Part shown: in pieces, positions 1-8,985 of the stretch
Position numbering within the stretch: position 1 is the first letter of the stretch
Layout of the letters: every line of letters begins with the position of its first letter
Source: Phycisphaerae bacterium
GTDB taxonomy: Bacteria; Planctomycetota; Phycisphaerae; UBA1845
Assembly (NCBI GenBank): GCA_029260015.1
Contig: JAJDEB010000002.1
Span: 186,001-250,000, forward strand
Length of the DNA: 64,000 nt
Direction of reading: 5' to 3'
Position numbers and translations under genes: made by a program
The notes under the pieces: model-generated
Database searches by the model: none
Told to the model about the DNA's origin: nothing
What the model saw: the letters and a program-made list of their open reading frames with translations, nothing else

Positions 1-1
1 C

Positions 2-703
2 AAGAAAGAAAAGCCAGCAGACATCAAGACGGACGAAACGCGGGTGACCAAGCTCAAACTCGCGGGCAAGGTCAACTTCTTGTACCTGCTTGGCATCGTC
101 GCGTGCGTGGCGCTGATCGATCCTTCGAAGGAATTCCTCGGTCTTGGCTTCAAACCGTTCCCGTTCATGCGCGAATTGTGCATGATGGGATTTGTTGGCT
201 TGTCGCTGTTCTCGACGAGCAAGAAAATCTACCAGGACAACCAGTTCAACTACCACGCGATCCTGGAAGTTGCGGCGCTGTTTATCGGCATCTTCATCTG
301 CATGCAGGTTCCGATCGAAATCCTCAATGCCAAGGGAGCTGAGCTTGGCCTTAGCAAACCGTGGCACTTCTTCTGGACGACGGGCGGTTTGTCGGCGTTC
401 CTGGATAATGCCCCGACGTATGTGGTGTTCTTCGAGACGGCGAAAGTGTTACCGGCAGCAGAAGGCGCAGAGATGGTGCAGTTGGGATCGGGTCAAATCG
501 CAAGTTCGTTATTGGTGGCGATCTCGCTGGGAGCAGTGTTCATGGGCGCATTGTCGTATATCGGTAACGGTCCGAATTTCATGGTCAAGAGCATTGCCGA
601 GCAGAGCGGTGTGAAGATGCCGTCGTTCTTCGGTTACATGAAGTACAGCTTCGGTGTGCTGATTCCGATTTTCGTGATCGTGATGTTCCTGTTTTTGCTG
701 TAG
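2..703 (+). CDS. Sodium:proton antiporter / CitMHS-type ion transporter, C-terminal part
   Basis: The reading frame is open from the first bases of the window, so this is the 3' part of a longer gene; the GTG at 44 is not a convincing start. The visible ~233 residues contain about five hydrophobic segments. A conserved-looking stretch, GGLSAFLDNAPTY, matches the transport-core signature of bacterial Na+/H+ antiporters of the NhaD/CitMHS_2 (ion transporter superfamily) type, and a second half-signature follows (SYIGNGPNFMVKSIAEQ). The protein should sit in the inner membrane and exchange cations or carry organic acids; the substrate cannot be read from the sequence. It ends 108 bp before recO on the same strand. 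Family assignment is fairly sure, substrate is not. Confidence 0.8.
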   Translation, partial: KKEKPADIKTDETRVTKLKLAGKVNFLYLLGIVACVALIDPSKEFLGLGFKPFPFMRELCMMGFVGLSLFSTSKKIYQDNQFNYHAILEVAALFIGIFICMQVPIEILNAKGAELGLSKPWHFFWTTGGLSAFLDNAPTYVVFFETAKVLPAAEGAEMVQLGSGQIASSLLVAISLGAVFMGALSYIGNGPNFMVKSIAEQSGVKMPSFFGYMKYSFGVLIPIFVIVMFLFLL

Positions 704-811
704 GCTCAATTCGTAACGACATCAGACAACAGCCCGCGGCACTTGGAGAAATTTTTCAGGCGTCGCGGGCTTTTCTACGCGCGGGTGGTTTCCACTGTTA
801 TCATCCGCGTC

Positions 812-1555
812 ATGGCCCTGATCAAAGACGACGCGGTGATCCTGCGTCGCCTCGATTATTCTGAAACCTCGCAAGTCCTAGCCGTGTTTACGCGGAACCA
901 CGGGAAGGTGCGCCTGATCGCCAAAGGCATCAAGCGCTCGACGAAAACCAAGTTTGCGGCTGGCATCGATCTGTTGGATATCGGACATTTGACTTTCTCT
1001 GCGCGCAACGTTCGCCAGGAAGCCTTGGCCACGCTGACGGAGTGGGTTCAGTCGCAAGCGGGGGCTGCGTTGCGAGATGGGCTGGATCGGTTGCTCGCGG
1101 CACAGTACGCGGTGTTTGCAGCCGCCGAACTGACCGAAGATTGGGACCCGCATCCGGAACTATATGACGGCATCAGTCAAACGCTGCGTTCATTGGCGGC
1201 GGGCAGCAGTCCGGTAAGTACGCTTGTGTCATTTCAGCGGTGTCTGCTGCAAGAGATCGGTTCGTTTCCCATTCTCGATCAATGCGTCGGTTGCCAGCGG
1301 CCCATCCAGTCACAGCGTGATCTGTACTTTTCGTCGCTGGATGGCGGGGTGCTGTGTCGCGACTGCGAGAGTGCACGGTCCGAAAAGTACGCAATTAATA
1401 TCGCAACATTAAGATGTATGAGCGCCAGACCAGATTCATCCAACAGTGGTTCGACTGACTCAATCATGCCCGCGTTTCATGTCTTTGACTACCACCTTTC
1501 TCACCTGATGGGCAAACCCAACCCGCTGCTTCGCATGTTGATGTCGGCTTGCTAG
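812..1555 (+). CDS. recO: DNA repair protein RecO
   Basis: RecO loads RecA onto SSB-coated single-stranded DNA together with RecR. The 247-residue product has the expected N-terminal OB-fold (residues 1-80, starting MALIKDDAVILRRLDYSE), a helical middle, and a C-terminal zinc-binding site with CVGC (158-161) and CRDC (182-185). The ATG at 812 is preferred because family members begin with a short run before the 'VLRR.DYSE' motif; an upstream ATG at 743 would add 23 basic residues with no family match. It stands alone, followed by a palindromic repeat. The extreme C-terminus is serine-rich and less typical, but length is normal. Confidence 0.93.
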   Translation: MALIKDDAVILRRLDYSETSQVLAVFTRNHGKVRLIAKGIKRSTKTKFAAGIDLLDIGHLTFSARNVRQEALATLTEWVQSQAGAALRDGLDRLLAAQYAVFAAAELTEDWDPHPELYDGISQTLRSLAAGSSPVSTLVSFQRCLLQEIGSFPILDQCVGCQRPIQSQRDLYFSSLDGGVLCRDCESARSEKYAINIATLRCMSARPDSSNSGSTDSIMPAFHVFDYHLSHLMGKPNPLLRMLMSAC

Positions 1556-1565
1556 ACCGCAGTGG

Positions 1566-1631
1566 GTAGGGTCCGCTGTGCGGACCATTTTGTAGGTCAT
1601 TCCAATCGCAGGTCCGCACAGCGGACCCTAC
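1566..1631. repeat. REP-like doublet, GTCCGC stem variant
   Basis: Two perfect 21-bp inverted arms (1566-1586 and 1611-1631) separated by 24 bp. Each arm is GTAG plus a small hairpin, GGTCCGC-TGT-GCGGACC. This is the layout of REP doublets (REPINs). An almost identical element lies at 29315-29379. It falls between recO and the flagellin gene. The remaining 247 bp up to the flagellin start are AT-rich from about 1772 and presumably hold its promoter; I see no clear sigma-28 or sigma-54 site. Confidence 0.85.
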
Positions 1632-1878
1632 TGGCCAACCCTCCTTATTTGAAGACCGCTGCGTCCGAATACGCGCGGGTTTCTTGACGCGCCCGCATTC
1701 GGGGGAGATTTCGGACCTTTTCAAGAACGCCAACGACCGAGAATGTCGCGCGAAAGTGCCACGTGCTGTCACTAAATTTTTTCTTTTACAAATCGTTTGC
1801 GTCCCATTTTTTTATATTTGAGTTTGCGACTGTCCACTGGTTTCTGGCTACGAGCCTCTTTTGGGAAAGGTCGCAACG

Positions 1879-3321
1879 ATGGGTCTAACAGCAACAAACC
1901 TAAACACATTACAACTACTCAACATTGTCAACAAAACATCGAACGCACAAAGCAAAGCACTCACGCAACTCTCCACTGGCTTCAGAATCAACAAAGCATC
2001 AGACGATCCTGCCGGACTCATCGCAGTCGAAAACTTCAACGCAGAATTAACCGCGGCCAACGCTGCGCTCGAAAATAATCAACGCTCGAATGCCATGCTC
2101 TCTACCGCAGAAGGTGGACTAACCGAAATCTCAAGCCTCCTTTTGGAAGTTGAGAAACTCGCGGTAGCCTCTGTCAATGACGCATCGTTAAGCGGCGCCG
2201 AACGCTCAGCCAACCAGGCACAAATTGACGCAGCCCTCGCCTCTATTGACCGAATCGCCAACACCACAACATTCAACGGCAAGAGCCTGCTGAATGGTTC
2301 GCAGGCGATCGATGCGACAGGCATTGCGGCCAACACCGTTGAGAATCTTCAAATCTATTCGCGCGGCTCCAGCGAAAATGACATCGATGTCTCAGTCGAA
2401 GTCTTGACAGCAGCAGCAGAGGCCAAAGCCACAATCACATTGGCATCGGGTGCGAAGACAACCGACGCTGAAACAGTGATCGAAATCCAAGGCACATTGG
2501 GGACAGCCACCGTCAGCGTCGCACAGAACGCCATCGACAATGATATTCGCGATGCTATCAACAGCGTCACCGACATCACCGGTGTGCAAGCCGCCACCGT
2601 CGGTAATGACGTCGTTCTTAGTTCGGGCGACGGGACAACGCTCGCGACGGGTACCGACGAATCGGTTTCGCTGACCGTTATTTCCGGTGGAACCATGAGT
2701 TCTGGTGGAAACGTCATAGACTTGGATCGTCAAGAAGGTGTCGATGCGGTGGTCGAAATCAACGGTCGCTCGATCACAGCCGACGGCGAATTGATCTCCT
2801 ACAGCGAAGGCGGATACAGCCTCGGATTCAATCTTGGCACATCGCTTGACGCTGTCGGTAACACCGAGGTATTCACCGTCAAAGCCAGCGGTGGTATGAC
2901 ATTCCAGTTGGGTACGGAATCAAACACGCGGTCAACATTGGGCATCGACGCGGTTACTTCCAGCCGCCTTGGTGAAACAGGAACAACCGGAACATCGCTT
3001 GCGCAGATTCGCTCAGGCGGGTCAGCCGATCTCAATTCAAAGAGTGCAAATACCCTGCAAGCCGTTCGCGGAGCGATCTCACAAGTCGCAGCCATCAAGG
3101 GTCGTATCGGTGGTTTCCAGAAATTCCAGGTCGAAACGTCGATCAACTCGCTGACCCAGCGAACAGAAGCGTTAACGGCAGCCCGTAGCGCCATCGCCGA
3201 CACCGACTTCGCCGCAGCGTCGGCAGAGTTGAATCGCCAGAGCGTATTGCTCAACTCGGGTATCTCGCTCTTGGGCCTAGCCAACCAGCAGGCGAGCCAG
3301 ATCCTTTCGCTCCTCGGATAG
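1879..3321 (+). CDS. fliC: Flagellin
   Basis: Flagellin is exported through the flagellar type III apparatus and polymerises into the filament. The 480-residue product has the conserved terminal D0/D1 helices: N-terminal LNTLQLLNIVNKTSNAQ ... LSTGFRINKASDDPAGL (about residues 6-47) and C-terminal QSVLLNSGISLLGLANQQAS (about 455-475), with a variable middle region (about 165-400) rich in Thr, Ser and Gly. There is no signal peptide, as expected. The ATG at 1879 has a GGGAAAGG ribosome site eight bases upstream; the frame is open 18 bp further but the family begins at this Met. It is monocistronic, isolated from other flagellar genes, and ends at a strong terminator. Assignment is secure. Confidence 0.95.
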   Translation: MGLTATNLNTLQLLNIVNKTSNAQSKALTQLSTGFRINKASDDPAGLIAVENFNAELTAANAALENNQRSNAMLSTAEGGLTEISSLLLEVEKLAVASVNDASLSGAERSANQAQIDAALASIDRIANTTTFNGKSLLNGSQAIDATGIAANTVENLQIYSRGSSENDIDVSVEVLTAAAEAKATITLASGAKTTDAETVIEIQGTLGTATVSVAQNAIDNDIRDAINSVTDITGVQAATVGNDVVLSSGDGTTLATGTDESVSLTVISGGTMSSGGNVIDLDRQEGVDAVVEINGRSITADGELISYSEGGYSLGFNLGTSLDAVGNTEVFTVKASGGMTFQLGTESNTRSTLGIDAVTSSRLGETGTTGTSLAQIRSGGSADLNSKSANTLQAVRGAISQVAAIKGRIGGFQKFQVETSINSLTQRTEALTAARSAIADTDFAAASAELNRQSVLLNSGISLLGLANQQASQILSLLG

Positions 3322-3375
3322 CCGTAGCCAGCGAAAGACTCGCCCGACTTAAGATCCATTCCGGGCAAATATTAT

Positions 3376-3418
3376 AGATCGGCGGACCGTGCGGAGGGGC
3401 GGTCCGTCGATCTTTTTG
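3376..3418 (+). terminator. Rho-independent terminator of flagellin gene
   Basis: A 14-bp stem (3376-3389 with 3400-3413, one G-T wobble) closes a short GC-rich loop and runs into a T tract. It lies 55 bp after the flagellin stop. The next 150 bp to 3573 hold no gene. Confidence 0.9.
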
Positions 3419-3572
3419 TATGTCATGCCCAGCCAACTGCCCACTTTCCACGCCCCATAAACTGATGAAACCCCGGGCAGGAAAAGGTGCCCTACTGATC
3501 GCCCGATGATTAAAGAAGGGTCTATACCCGCATGATGGCTTAACAAATCCGAAAATTGAATTGAGCTTGGCA

Positions 3573-4490
3573 ATGAAGCAAAATCGAAACGCACCGTGCG
3601 CTTGCGGCAGCGGTAAGAAAGCCAAGCACTGCTGTCTGAAATCGACAGCAGGACGTTCCATTACCAAGCCCAGCCTGAGCGTTCCGATGACAGTCATCCA
3701 AAGGTCGGCAGCGACGGATGGCATCATCCGCTCGTGTGACGGTTGCCAGGCGTGCTGCGCTGGAGCGCTGACGATTAACGATCCCGAACTTGTCGTGCAA
3801 CGCGGGCAGAGGTGCAAGAACCTCAGTGAAACCGGCTGTTCGATTTACGGACAATCAATGCCCAAGACCTGCACCGGGTTTATCTGCAGCTACCTCGTCG
3901 AGCCTGGCAATCTGACGGTTGACGATCGCCCGGACCGCGTCGGAACGATCGTACGACTCGTTCGCAACAGCAAGTTTGAACCACCGATGGATCGCGCCGT
4001 TCATTTGAACGAATGCAAGACAGGTGGAATGTCGAGCATTTTCGCGAATCCGAAGTGGGGCACGATCATCCGCAATGATTTGCTGGCTGGCATCCCGCTG
4101 CTTTGCTCGTTTTGGGACGACCCAAGAGCGCAAGAAATCATTCATCTGCGCTTTGCAGATGGGCAACTTCGATGCGAATTGACGTCGTGCCATCGTGACG
4201 GTTCACCAATTTTGCAGACGGCTGAACCGGTTATTGAAGAACCGATCATCAAGGCACTGATGATACCGCAAGGCTTTGCGTTTGATGCGGCTGCGTTGAT
4301 TCAACAGTTGGGCGATGATGATAGCAAGGCCATCGGCCCTACCGCGCCATCTGATTCTGGGCGCACGCTATGCTTTTGGTTTACACGTCGGCAGGCCACA
4401 TTGGCAAAGGATGCGCTGCGGCTGATCCACGACGGACCGACAGCCAAGCGAGTGTCAAACGCGCCCGCACTGGCCTCACAAGCGTCATAA
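3573..4490 (+). CDS. SEC-C motif plus YkgJ-type cysteine cluster protein
   Basis: 305-residue cytoplasmic protein. Residues 7-24 form a SEC-C zinc motif (C9-x-C11-x8-C20-C21; PCACGSGKKAKHCC), the module found at the end of SecA and on many small proteins. Residues 55-105 carry the YkgJ/UPF0153 pattern of eight cysteines (CDGCQACC, then C81, C89, C100, C105), a family predicted to bind zinc or an iron-sulfur cluster. The rest (110-305) has no motif I recognise. The ATG at 3573 is chosen because it directly precedes the SEC-C motif; a TTG at 3561 is possible. It is monocistronic. Function unknown; metal binding is the only safe statement. Confidence 0.75.
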   Translation: MKQNRNAPCACGSGKKAKHCCLKSTAGRSITKPSLSVPMTVIQRSAATDGIIRSCDGCQACCAGALTINDPELVVQRGQRCKNLSETGCSIYGQSMPKTCTGFICSYLVEPGNLTVDDRPDRVGTIVRLVRNSKFEPPMDRAVHLNECKTGGMSSIFANPKWGTIIRNDLLAGIPLLCSFWDDPRAQEIIHLRFADGQLRCELTSCHRDGSPILQTAEPVIEEPIIKALMIPQGFAFDAAALIQQLGDDDSKAIGPTAPSDSGRTLCFWFTRRQATLAKDALRLIHDGPTAKRVSNAPALASQAS

Positions 4491-4615
4491 ATTCCGTCCA
4501 ACTCCTTAAGAACTCTGCGAATCAAGCCCAACTTGTGATGGGCTGATGCCACGGCTAGACTGAATCCCGGTGAATTGTGGATAGTAAAGATTGTAAATAT
4601 CACGGGAGTTTTGCG

Positions 4616-5104
4616 ATGCGACGATTCTTAATGGCCGCCGTTCTGTGTGCGGTGGTATTCGGTGCCACGTTGGTCTCAACCGGTGAAGAAAAAACACCCG
4701 GCATACCCAGAGACATGGCCCAATACTTTGTTGGCGTCATCTACCGAGGTGAGAAGTGGTCGCCACAGCTAACCGAGGAAGTCACGGAATTGCAGAAAGC
4801 CCATCTCGCTAATATTGGCCGGTTGGCTGAGGACGGAAAAATGGTGTTAGCCGGTCCGTTTGGCGACAACGGCGAGATGCGCGGTCTGTTCTTTTTCGAC
4901 GTAAAGACGATGGAAGAGGCTGAAGCGCTCGTCAATTCCGACCCAGCCGTCAAAGCCGGCCGCCTGCGCGTGGAACTGCATCCATGGTGGGGGCCGACTG
5001 CCCTCCGCAACGTACTCGATGACATGGTGGATAAGGACGGGAAAGCCAAGCCAGAGTCAGACTCGAAGCAGGAAGCGCCAAAGGCCACCGGTGACAATGA
5101 CTAA
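4616..5104 (+). CDS. Exported YCII-domain protein
   Basis: 162 residues: a signal peptide (MRRFLMAAVLCAVVFGATLVS) followed by a YciI-like dimeric alpha-beta barrel domain (about residues 28-125; features such as HLANIGRLAEDGKMVLAGPF and the 'MEEAEALVNSDP' helix). The tail is charged and low in complexity. YCII proteins resemble the DABB enzymes, with a His-Asp pair as putative active site; here the His in QKAHLANIG may be the equivalent. GGGAG lies seven bases before the ATG at 4616, which decides the start. The stop overlaps by 4 bp the stop of the opposite-strand gene that follows. Enzymatic role unknown. Confidence 0.75.
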   Translation: MRRFLMAAVLCAVVFGATLVSTGEEKTPGIPRDMAQYFVGVIYRGEKWSPQLTEEVTELQKAHLANIGRLAEDGKMVLAGPFGDNGEMRGLFFFDVKTMEEAEALVNSDPAVKAGRLRVELHPWWGPTALRNVLDDMVDKDGKAKPESDSKQEAPKATGDND

Positions 5105-5418
5105 ATCTTCGGCAGCACTTTCAGCGGATCTTTCGCGCAGGTTTCTTTGCAATGCGCGGAGCAGAAATGCAGGGTATACCCTTCCAGCTTCAGCTCATTT
5201 TCGGCGCTGCCGTCCATCCGCAGGGCGCAGGTTGCGCATTTGCTAACCACATTGTCAGTTGCACCATCGGCAGCGTCAGCCGCGGCGAGTCTCGCTTTGA
5301 TATCACCCTCCAATTCGGCGGGGATTTCCTTGGGGGCTTTGTCCTTGCTGCATGCGCCGAGAATGAGCAGGCATGCGACACAAGCGGTCCAAACGGTGCG
5401 GGTTAGGTTTCGTTTCAT
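5101..5418 (-). CDS. Small lipoprotein with TRASH/YHS-like cysteine cluster
   Basis: 105 residues beginning MKRNLTRTVWTACVACLLILGACSK, a lipoprotein signal with lipobox L-G-A-C. The mature part has a short acidic linker and then CATC ... HFCSAHCKETCAKDP, a pattern like the TRASH/YHS metal-binding domains used in copper or heavy-metal handling. A start 28 codons upstream is possible, but the lipobox spacing favours the Met at 5418. It is convergent with, and overlaps by 4 bp, the YCII gene. A metal-sensing or scavenging role in the periplasm is an inference. Confidence 0.7.
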   Translation of the reverse strand: MKRNLTRTVWTACVACLLILGACSKDKAPKEIPAELEGDIKARLAAADAADGATDNVVSKCATCALRMDGSAENELKLEGYTLHFCSAHCKETCAKDPLKVLPKI

Positions 5419-5516
5419 TGGATTGATTTCGCTTTCATTGTGGGCGGACTTTCTAAGTGACTCGTTCAATAAGAGCCTACCTGCGGCTTCCCCATGCAAC
5501 AAGCGATTGTGTTTGC

Positions 5517-5783
5517 TTACTGACCAAAAACGCTCGGAACCAGGTAAGGAAAAATCACCAACGCCATCGCGACAAAGCTGATGATCTGTGCAACACGCGC
5601 GCCGAAATGTCCTGTCGTGCCTGCCAACGTCTTGCCGGCTAGGGTCAATCCAAACCAGACCCCGCCAACTATCATGCCCAAACTGAGCAAGCTATATGGT
5701 CCGCCTCAGCCGAAGCTGCATCGCATCGTCGCGCCAGCCACCGCGACCAGCGACGAACCGATCGCCATTAGATTCTGCATCAT
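5517..5783 (-). pseudogene. Small membrane-protein gene interrupted by an in-frame TGA
   Basis: Reading the minus strand from the tandem ATGs at 5783/5780 gives 25 codons, a TGA at 5708-5706, and then 62 more codons in the same frame to a TAA at 5517. AGGAG lies six bases before the second ATG. The continuous translation is hydrophobic on both sides of the stop (IGSSLVAVAGATM before; SLLSLGMIVGGVWFGLTLAG and IISFVAMALVIFPYLV after), like a three-helix small membrane protein of about 88 residues. Most likely it is a nonsense-mutated gene or a base error. A selenocysteine codon is a less likely alternative. I do not recognise the family. Confidence 0.55.
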
Positions 5784-5927
5784 TCGCTCCTGAAGTCTTG
5801 TTGCTGACAATGTATTCAAGAATACATTTCAGATATTTCAAGTAAATCGGCTGAATGCTCCGGTCGTCGCCTCTGCAACTTCGTAAACATACCTGTTATG
5901 GGCTGCGCTTCGACGTACAATGTGCGA

Positions 5928-8255
5928 ATGGCTCACGACCAAGTCAATCAATCGCCACCCCGCTCGTGGATTTTTGGTGGATTTGTGCTGCTGATCGTTG
6001 TGATATTGGCCGCGCATTGGCCGGTGTTGTCGGCTGGGGCGCTTTCGCTGGACGATTCGGAGTTCCTGACACGCAATCGCTTGGTGAAAAATCCGGGTCG
6101 GGAATCGGCGAAAACCTTTCTGACGGAGGTACTCGAACCCTCGACGGTGCGTGGCTATTACATGCCGCTTTCGATGATTTCGCTGATGGGCGATTACGCG
6201 ATGGGTGGTCGGCCAGGCCATCTGCGCCCGTTTCATCGAACGAGTTTGATGCTTCATGTGCTGAACTGCGTGCTGCTTACCTTGCTGCTGGGTTTGCTAT
6301 TCGGCTGGGGCGTTCCGGTGTTTGCGGCTGGGCTTTTGTTCGGATTGCACCCGCTCGTCGTTGAACCGATGGCGTGGGTGGGCGAGCGCAAAACGCTGTT
6401 AGCCGCATTCTTTGTACTACTCGCAATGTTGGCCCATGTGCGACATGCAAAGGTTGGTGGTTGGAGATGGGTAACCGCCGCAACGATCGCGTTTACCCTT
6501 GCGATGATGTCGAAACCGACAGCCGTGATGCTGCCGCTATTGCTACTCGTGATGGACTGGTGGCCACTCGGACGACTCAACAAGCGTGCGATCATTGAGA
6601 AAGTGCCACTGTTTGGCATCATGATTCTCTTTTCGTTGGTTGCATGGATGTCGCACGGGCGGACGGCTGGCTATCTGTCCGATGCGTCACCTACATCAGC
6701 CAACCCCATTCTGTTGGCCCTTTATCTGTGTGCGTTCTACGCGGGAAAAATTATTTGGCCGATTGATTTGACGCCTATATATGCACTTCCAAACCCTCTG
6801 ACAATTACACATCCGATGGTACTGGTTGGGTTTCTTGTGCTATTGGGTCTTGTGGCTGTTGTGTGGAAACTGTCCAAACGCTCTCGCGCAATCACTGCGG
6901 GAGTTTTGTTTTTTGGACTGGCGCTTGCTCCGACGATGGGCGTGGTGCGATATAGCTGGGTCACGGCATCGGATAAGTATGTGTATCTTCCGGCATTTGG
7001 GTTGGCGATGCTGGCGGCTTGGGTGTTGAGTTTGGTTTGGAACAAGGCAAATTCAAACAACCGCGCGGCGATTTTTACGGTCCTTGTATCAGTTTTTGCC
7101 CTTGAATTCGTCGGCGCGCGAATCGCAATTGCGCACTGGAGCGATACCGAGTCGCACTTTCGATACCTTGCGCAAGAGGCTCCCGGGCATCCGATGGCCC
7201 ACTACGGTCTCGGACAAACGTTACACGAAAAGAAGCGATTCTCCGAAGCGGCAAATCAGTATGAATTGGTTCTAAGAGTTGCGCCGGACTATGCAGAGGT
7301 CCATCACGACCTGGGCGTGTGTTTGTTTGAGCAGGGCTATGTCGATAGGGCCATTGCCCAATACCGCCAAGCACTTGAATCAAAATCGGAAATGAGTGAG
7401 TTTCATCGCTCGCTGGGGATTGCGTTGGAAGCGTCGGGGGACGTTGCAGCGGCGACGGAATCACTTCGCAAAGCGATTGAACTCGATCCGGAAAACGCAC
7501 ATGCCCATTCTGACTTGGCCAAGGTGATGTATGGGCGCGGTGATTTATCGGCAGCAATCGCAGGATTCCGGTGGGCGCTGGAACTTGATCCTGCGTTTGT
7601 GATTGCGCGAAACGGTTTGGGTGTGGTGCTTGCAGAGACGGGCGAGGTGGATGCGTCCATTCGGGAATTTCTGACGTGCCTCGAAACCGACCCGAATAAT
7701 GCCGAGGTTCATAACAGCCTGGCAAATGCCTATCTGAAGAAGCAGGAATTTGAGCAAGCCGTCGCGCATTACCAACGGGCTGTCGCAACCCAGCCGAATT
7801 ACTCAACCGCACACCACAACCTAGCCGTCCTGCTCACTCAACTAAAACGCACGGATGAAGCGATCCAACACCATGAGTTGGCCCTCCAATATGAGCCGGA
7901 TTTTCTCGACGCCAGGCTCAACCTAGCCAACATTCTCGCGGGATTGCAGCGTTTTGACGAAGCCGAAGTGCAACTGCGCAAGGCGATTGAAAGTCACCCC
8001 AACGCGCCCGCACCTTACAACAACCTTGCGACGATTCTGCGATGGCACGATCGCATCTCAGAAGCGGCTGACATTTATGCCAATGTGGTTCGCCTGATTC
8101 CCGATGATGCCAACGTTCAGTACACGATGGGCAAATTGCATCTTCGGTTGCAAAGCAAAAACGCAGCTATCGCTTGTTTCAAGCGGGCACTTGAACTCGA
8201 TCCACAGCACGAACGCGCTCGGTCGGAATTGGAAAGCTCGACTGAATCACCATAG
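5928..8255 (+). CDS. Polytopic membrane protein with ten TPR repeats (TMTC-like)
   Basis: 775 residues. The first ~395 residues hold about ten transmembrane segments. They include an early loop with DDSEFLTRNRLV and a conserved YYMPLSMISLMGDYAMGG ... HRTSLMLHVLNC stretch typical of the PMT-like membrane domain of TPR proteins common in planctomycetes. Residues ~405-770 form ten consecutive TPR units (for example HYGLGQTLHEKKRFSEAANQYE and AHSDLAKVMYGRGDLSAAIAG). This is the layout of TMTC-type O-mannosyltransferase relatives; a glycosyltransferase or scaffold role is inferred. The ATG at 5928 is preferred, though 5898 is in frame and also possible. Monocistronic. Confidence 0.8.
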   Translation: MAHDQVNQSPPRSWIFGGFVLLIVVILAAHWPVLSAGALSLDDSEFLTRNRLVKNPGRESAKTFLTEVLEPSTVRGYYMPLSMISLMGDYAMGGRPGHLRPFHRTSLMLHVLNCVLLTLLLGLLFGWGVPVFAAGLLFGLHPLVVEPMAWVGERKTLLAAFFVLLAMLAHVRHAKVGGWRWVTAATIAFTLAMMSKPTAVMLPLLLLVMDWWPLGRLNKRAIIEKVPLFGIMILFSLVAWMSHGRTAGYLSDASPTSANPILLALYLCAFYAGKIIWPIDLTPIYALPNPLTITHPMVLVGFLVLLGLVAVVWKLSKRSRAITAGVLFFGLALAPTMGVVRYSWVTASDKYVYLPAFGLAMLAAWVLSLVWNKANSNNRAAIFTVLVSVFALEFVGARIAIAHWSDTESHFRYLAQEAPGHPMAHYGLGQTLHEKKRFSEAANQYELVLRVAPDYAEVHHDLGVCLFEQGYVDRAIAQYRQALESKSEMSEFHRSLGIALEASGDVAAATESLRKAIELDPENAHAHSDLAKVMYGRGDLSAAIAGFRWALELDPAFVIARNGLGVVLAETGEVDASIREFLTCLETDPNNAEVHNSLANAYLKKQEFEQAVAHYQRAVATQPNYSTAHHNLAVLLTQLKRTDEAIQHHELALQYEPDFLDARLNLANILAGLQRFDEAEVQLRKAIESHPNAPAPYNNLATILRWHDRISEAADIYANVVRLIPDDANVQYTMGKLHLRLQSKNAAIACFKRALELDPQHERARSELESSTESP

Positions 8256-8349
8256 CGACTTGGATGGGGCGCAGCACTCTGCTACGATTCTGAACGGGTC
8301 GAATCACCTTGATCGACAACATGAAGGCCATTGCAGAAAGGAACAACAA

Positions 8350-8967
8350 ATGACTCGAGGCACGTTACGACATGCGTTGGTGGCAATGAGCGGTATTGCG
8401 CTGGGCGCTGGCATGGTCGCGTTGGCGGACGACGATGACAATAGAGTGGGTTACGATCCTTCCAGCGATCCAAAGATGGCCGCCATGATGAAGTACTCCA
8501 AACCCGTTCCGGAACATGGCGTGCTGCGCCAATTGGAAGGCGATTGGGAGCAGCAGGTCAAATGGCGGATGGGCCCGGACAAACCGTGGACGACGTCAGT
8601 GAGCGAATGCGAAAATGAGATGGTGTTTGATGGTAGATTCCTTCGTCAGGAAATCGAATCAAAAGACGACGGAATGAAATACAACGCCGTCGCGTACCTT
8701 GGGTATGACACATACCACAACAAGTATGTAGCCACCTGGTTGGACAACATGACCACGATGATCAACCGGTCTGAGGGGAGTTACGACCCGGCAAGCAGGA
8801 CGTTCACTTTTCATGGAACAGTTCCGGATTTTGAAACGGGCAGGAACAGGCACTTTCGCAGCACACTGACCATCCATCACAAGGACGCAATGACCGAGCA
8901 AATGTTTGAGCCAGACACGCAGGGCGTGGAGTATTTGAGTTTCGAGATTCACTACAAGCGCGACTAG
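8350..8967 (+). CDS. Exported DUF1579 protein
   Basis: 205 residues with a signal peptide (MTRGTLRHALVAMSGIALGAGMVALA) and an acidic start of the mature chain (DDDDN). The body matches the DUF1579 pattern: 'LEGDWEQQVKW', 'MVFDGRFLRQEIES', 'YLGYDTYHNKYVATWLDN'. The fold is expected to be a lipocalin-like beta barrel of unknown function, in the periplasm. AAAGGA precedes the ATG at 8350. It lies 94 bp after the TPR gene on the same strand and may be co-transcribed. Confidence 0.8.
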   Translation: MTRGTLRHALVAMSGIALGAGMVALADDDDNRVGYDPSSDPKMAAMMKYSKPVPEHGVLRQLEGDWEQQVKWRMGPDKPWTTSVSECENEMVFDGRFLRQEIESKDDGMKYNAVAYLGYDTYHNKYVATWLDNMTTMINRSEGSYDPASRTFTFHGTVPDFETGRNRHFRSTLTIHHKDAMTEQMFEPDTQGVEYLSFEIHYKRD

Positions 8968-8985
8968 CGCGCCCGCAGTGAAAAA

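Noticed and set aside
5700..5783. DUF4280/PAAR-like 'GAxMxCSFG' motif in the small interrupted gene
   Set aside because: Only a six-residue resemblance; the rest is a hydrophobic membrane protein.
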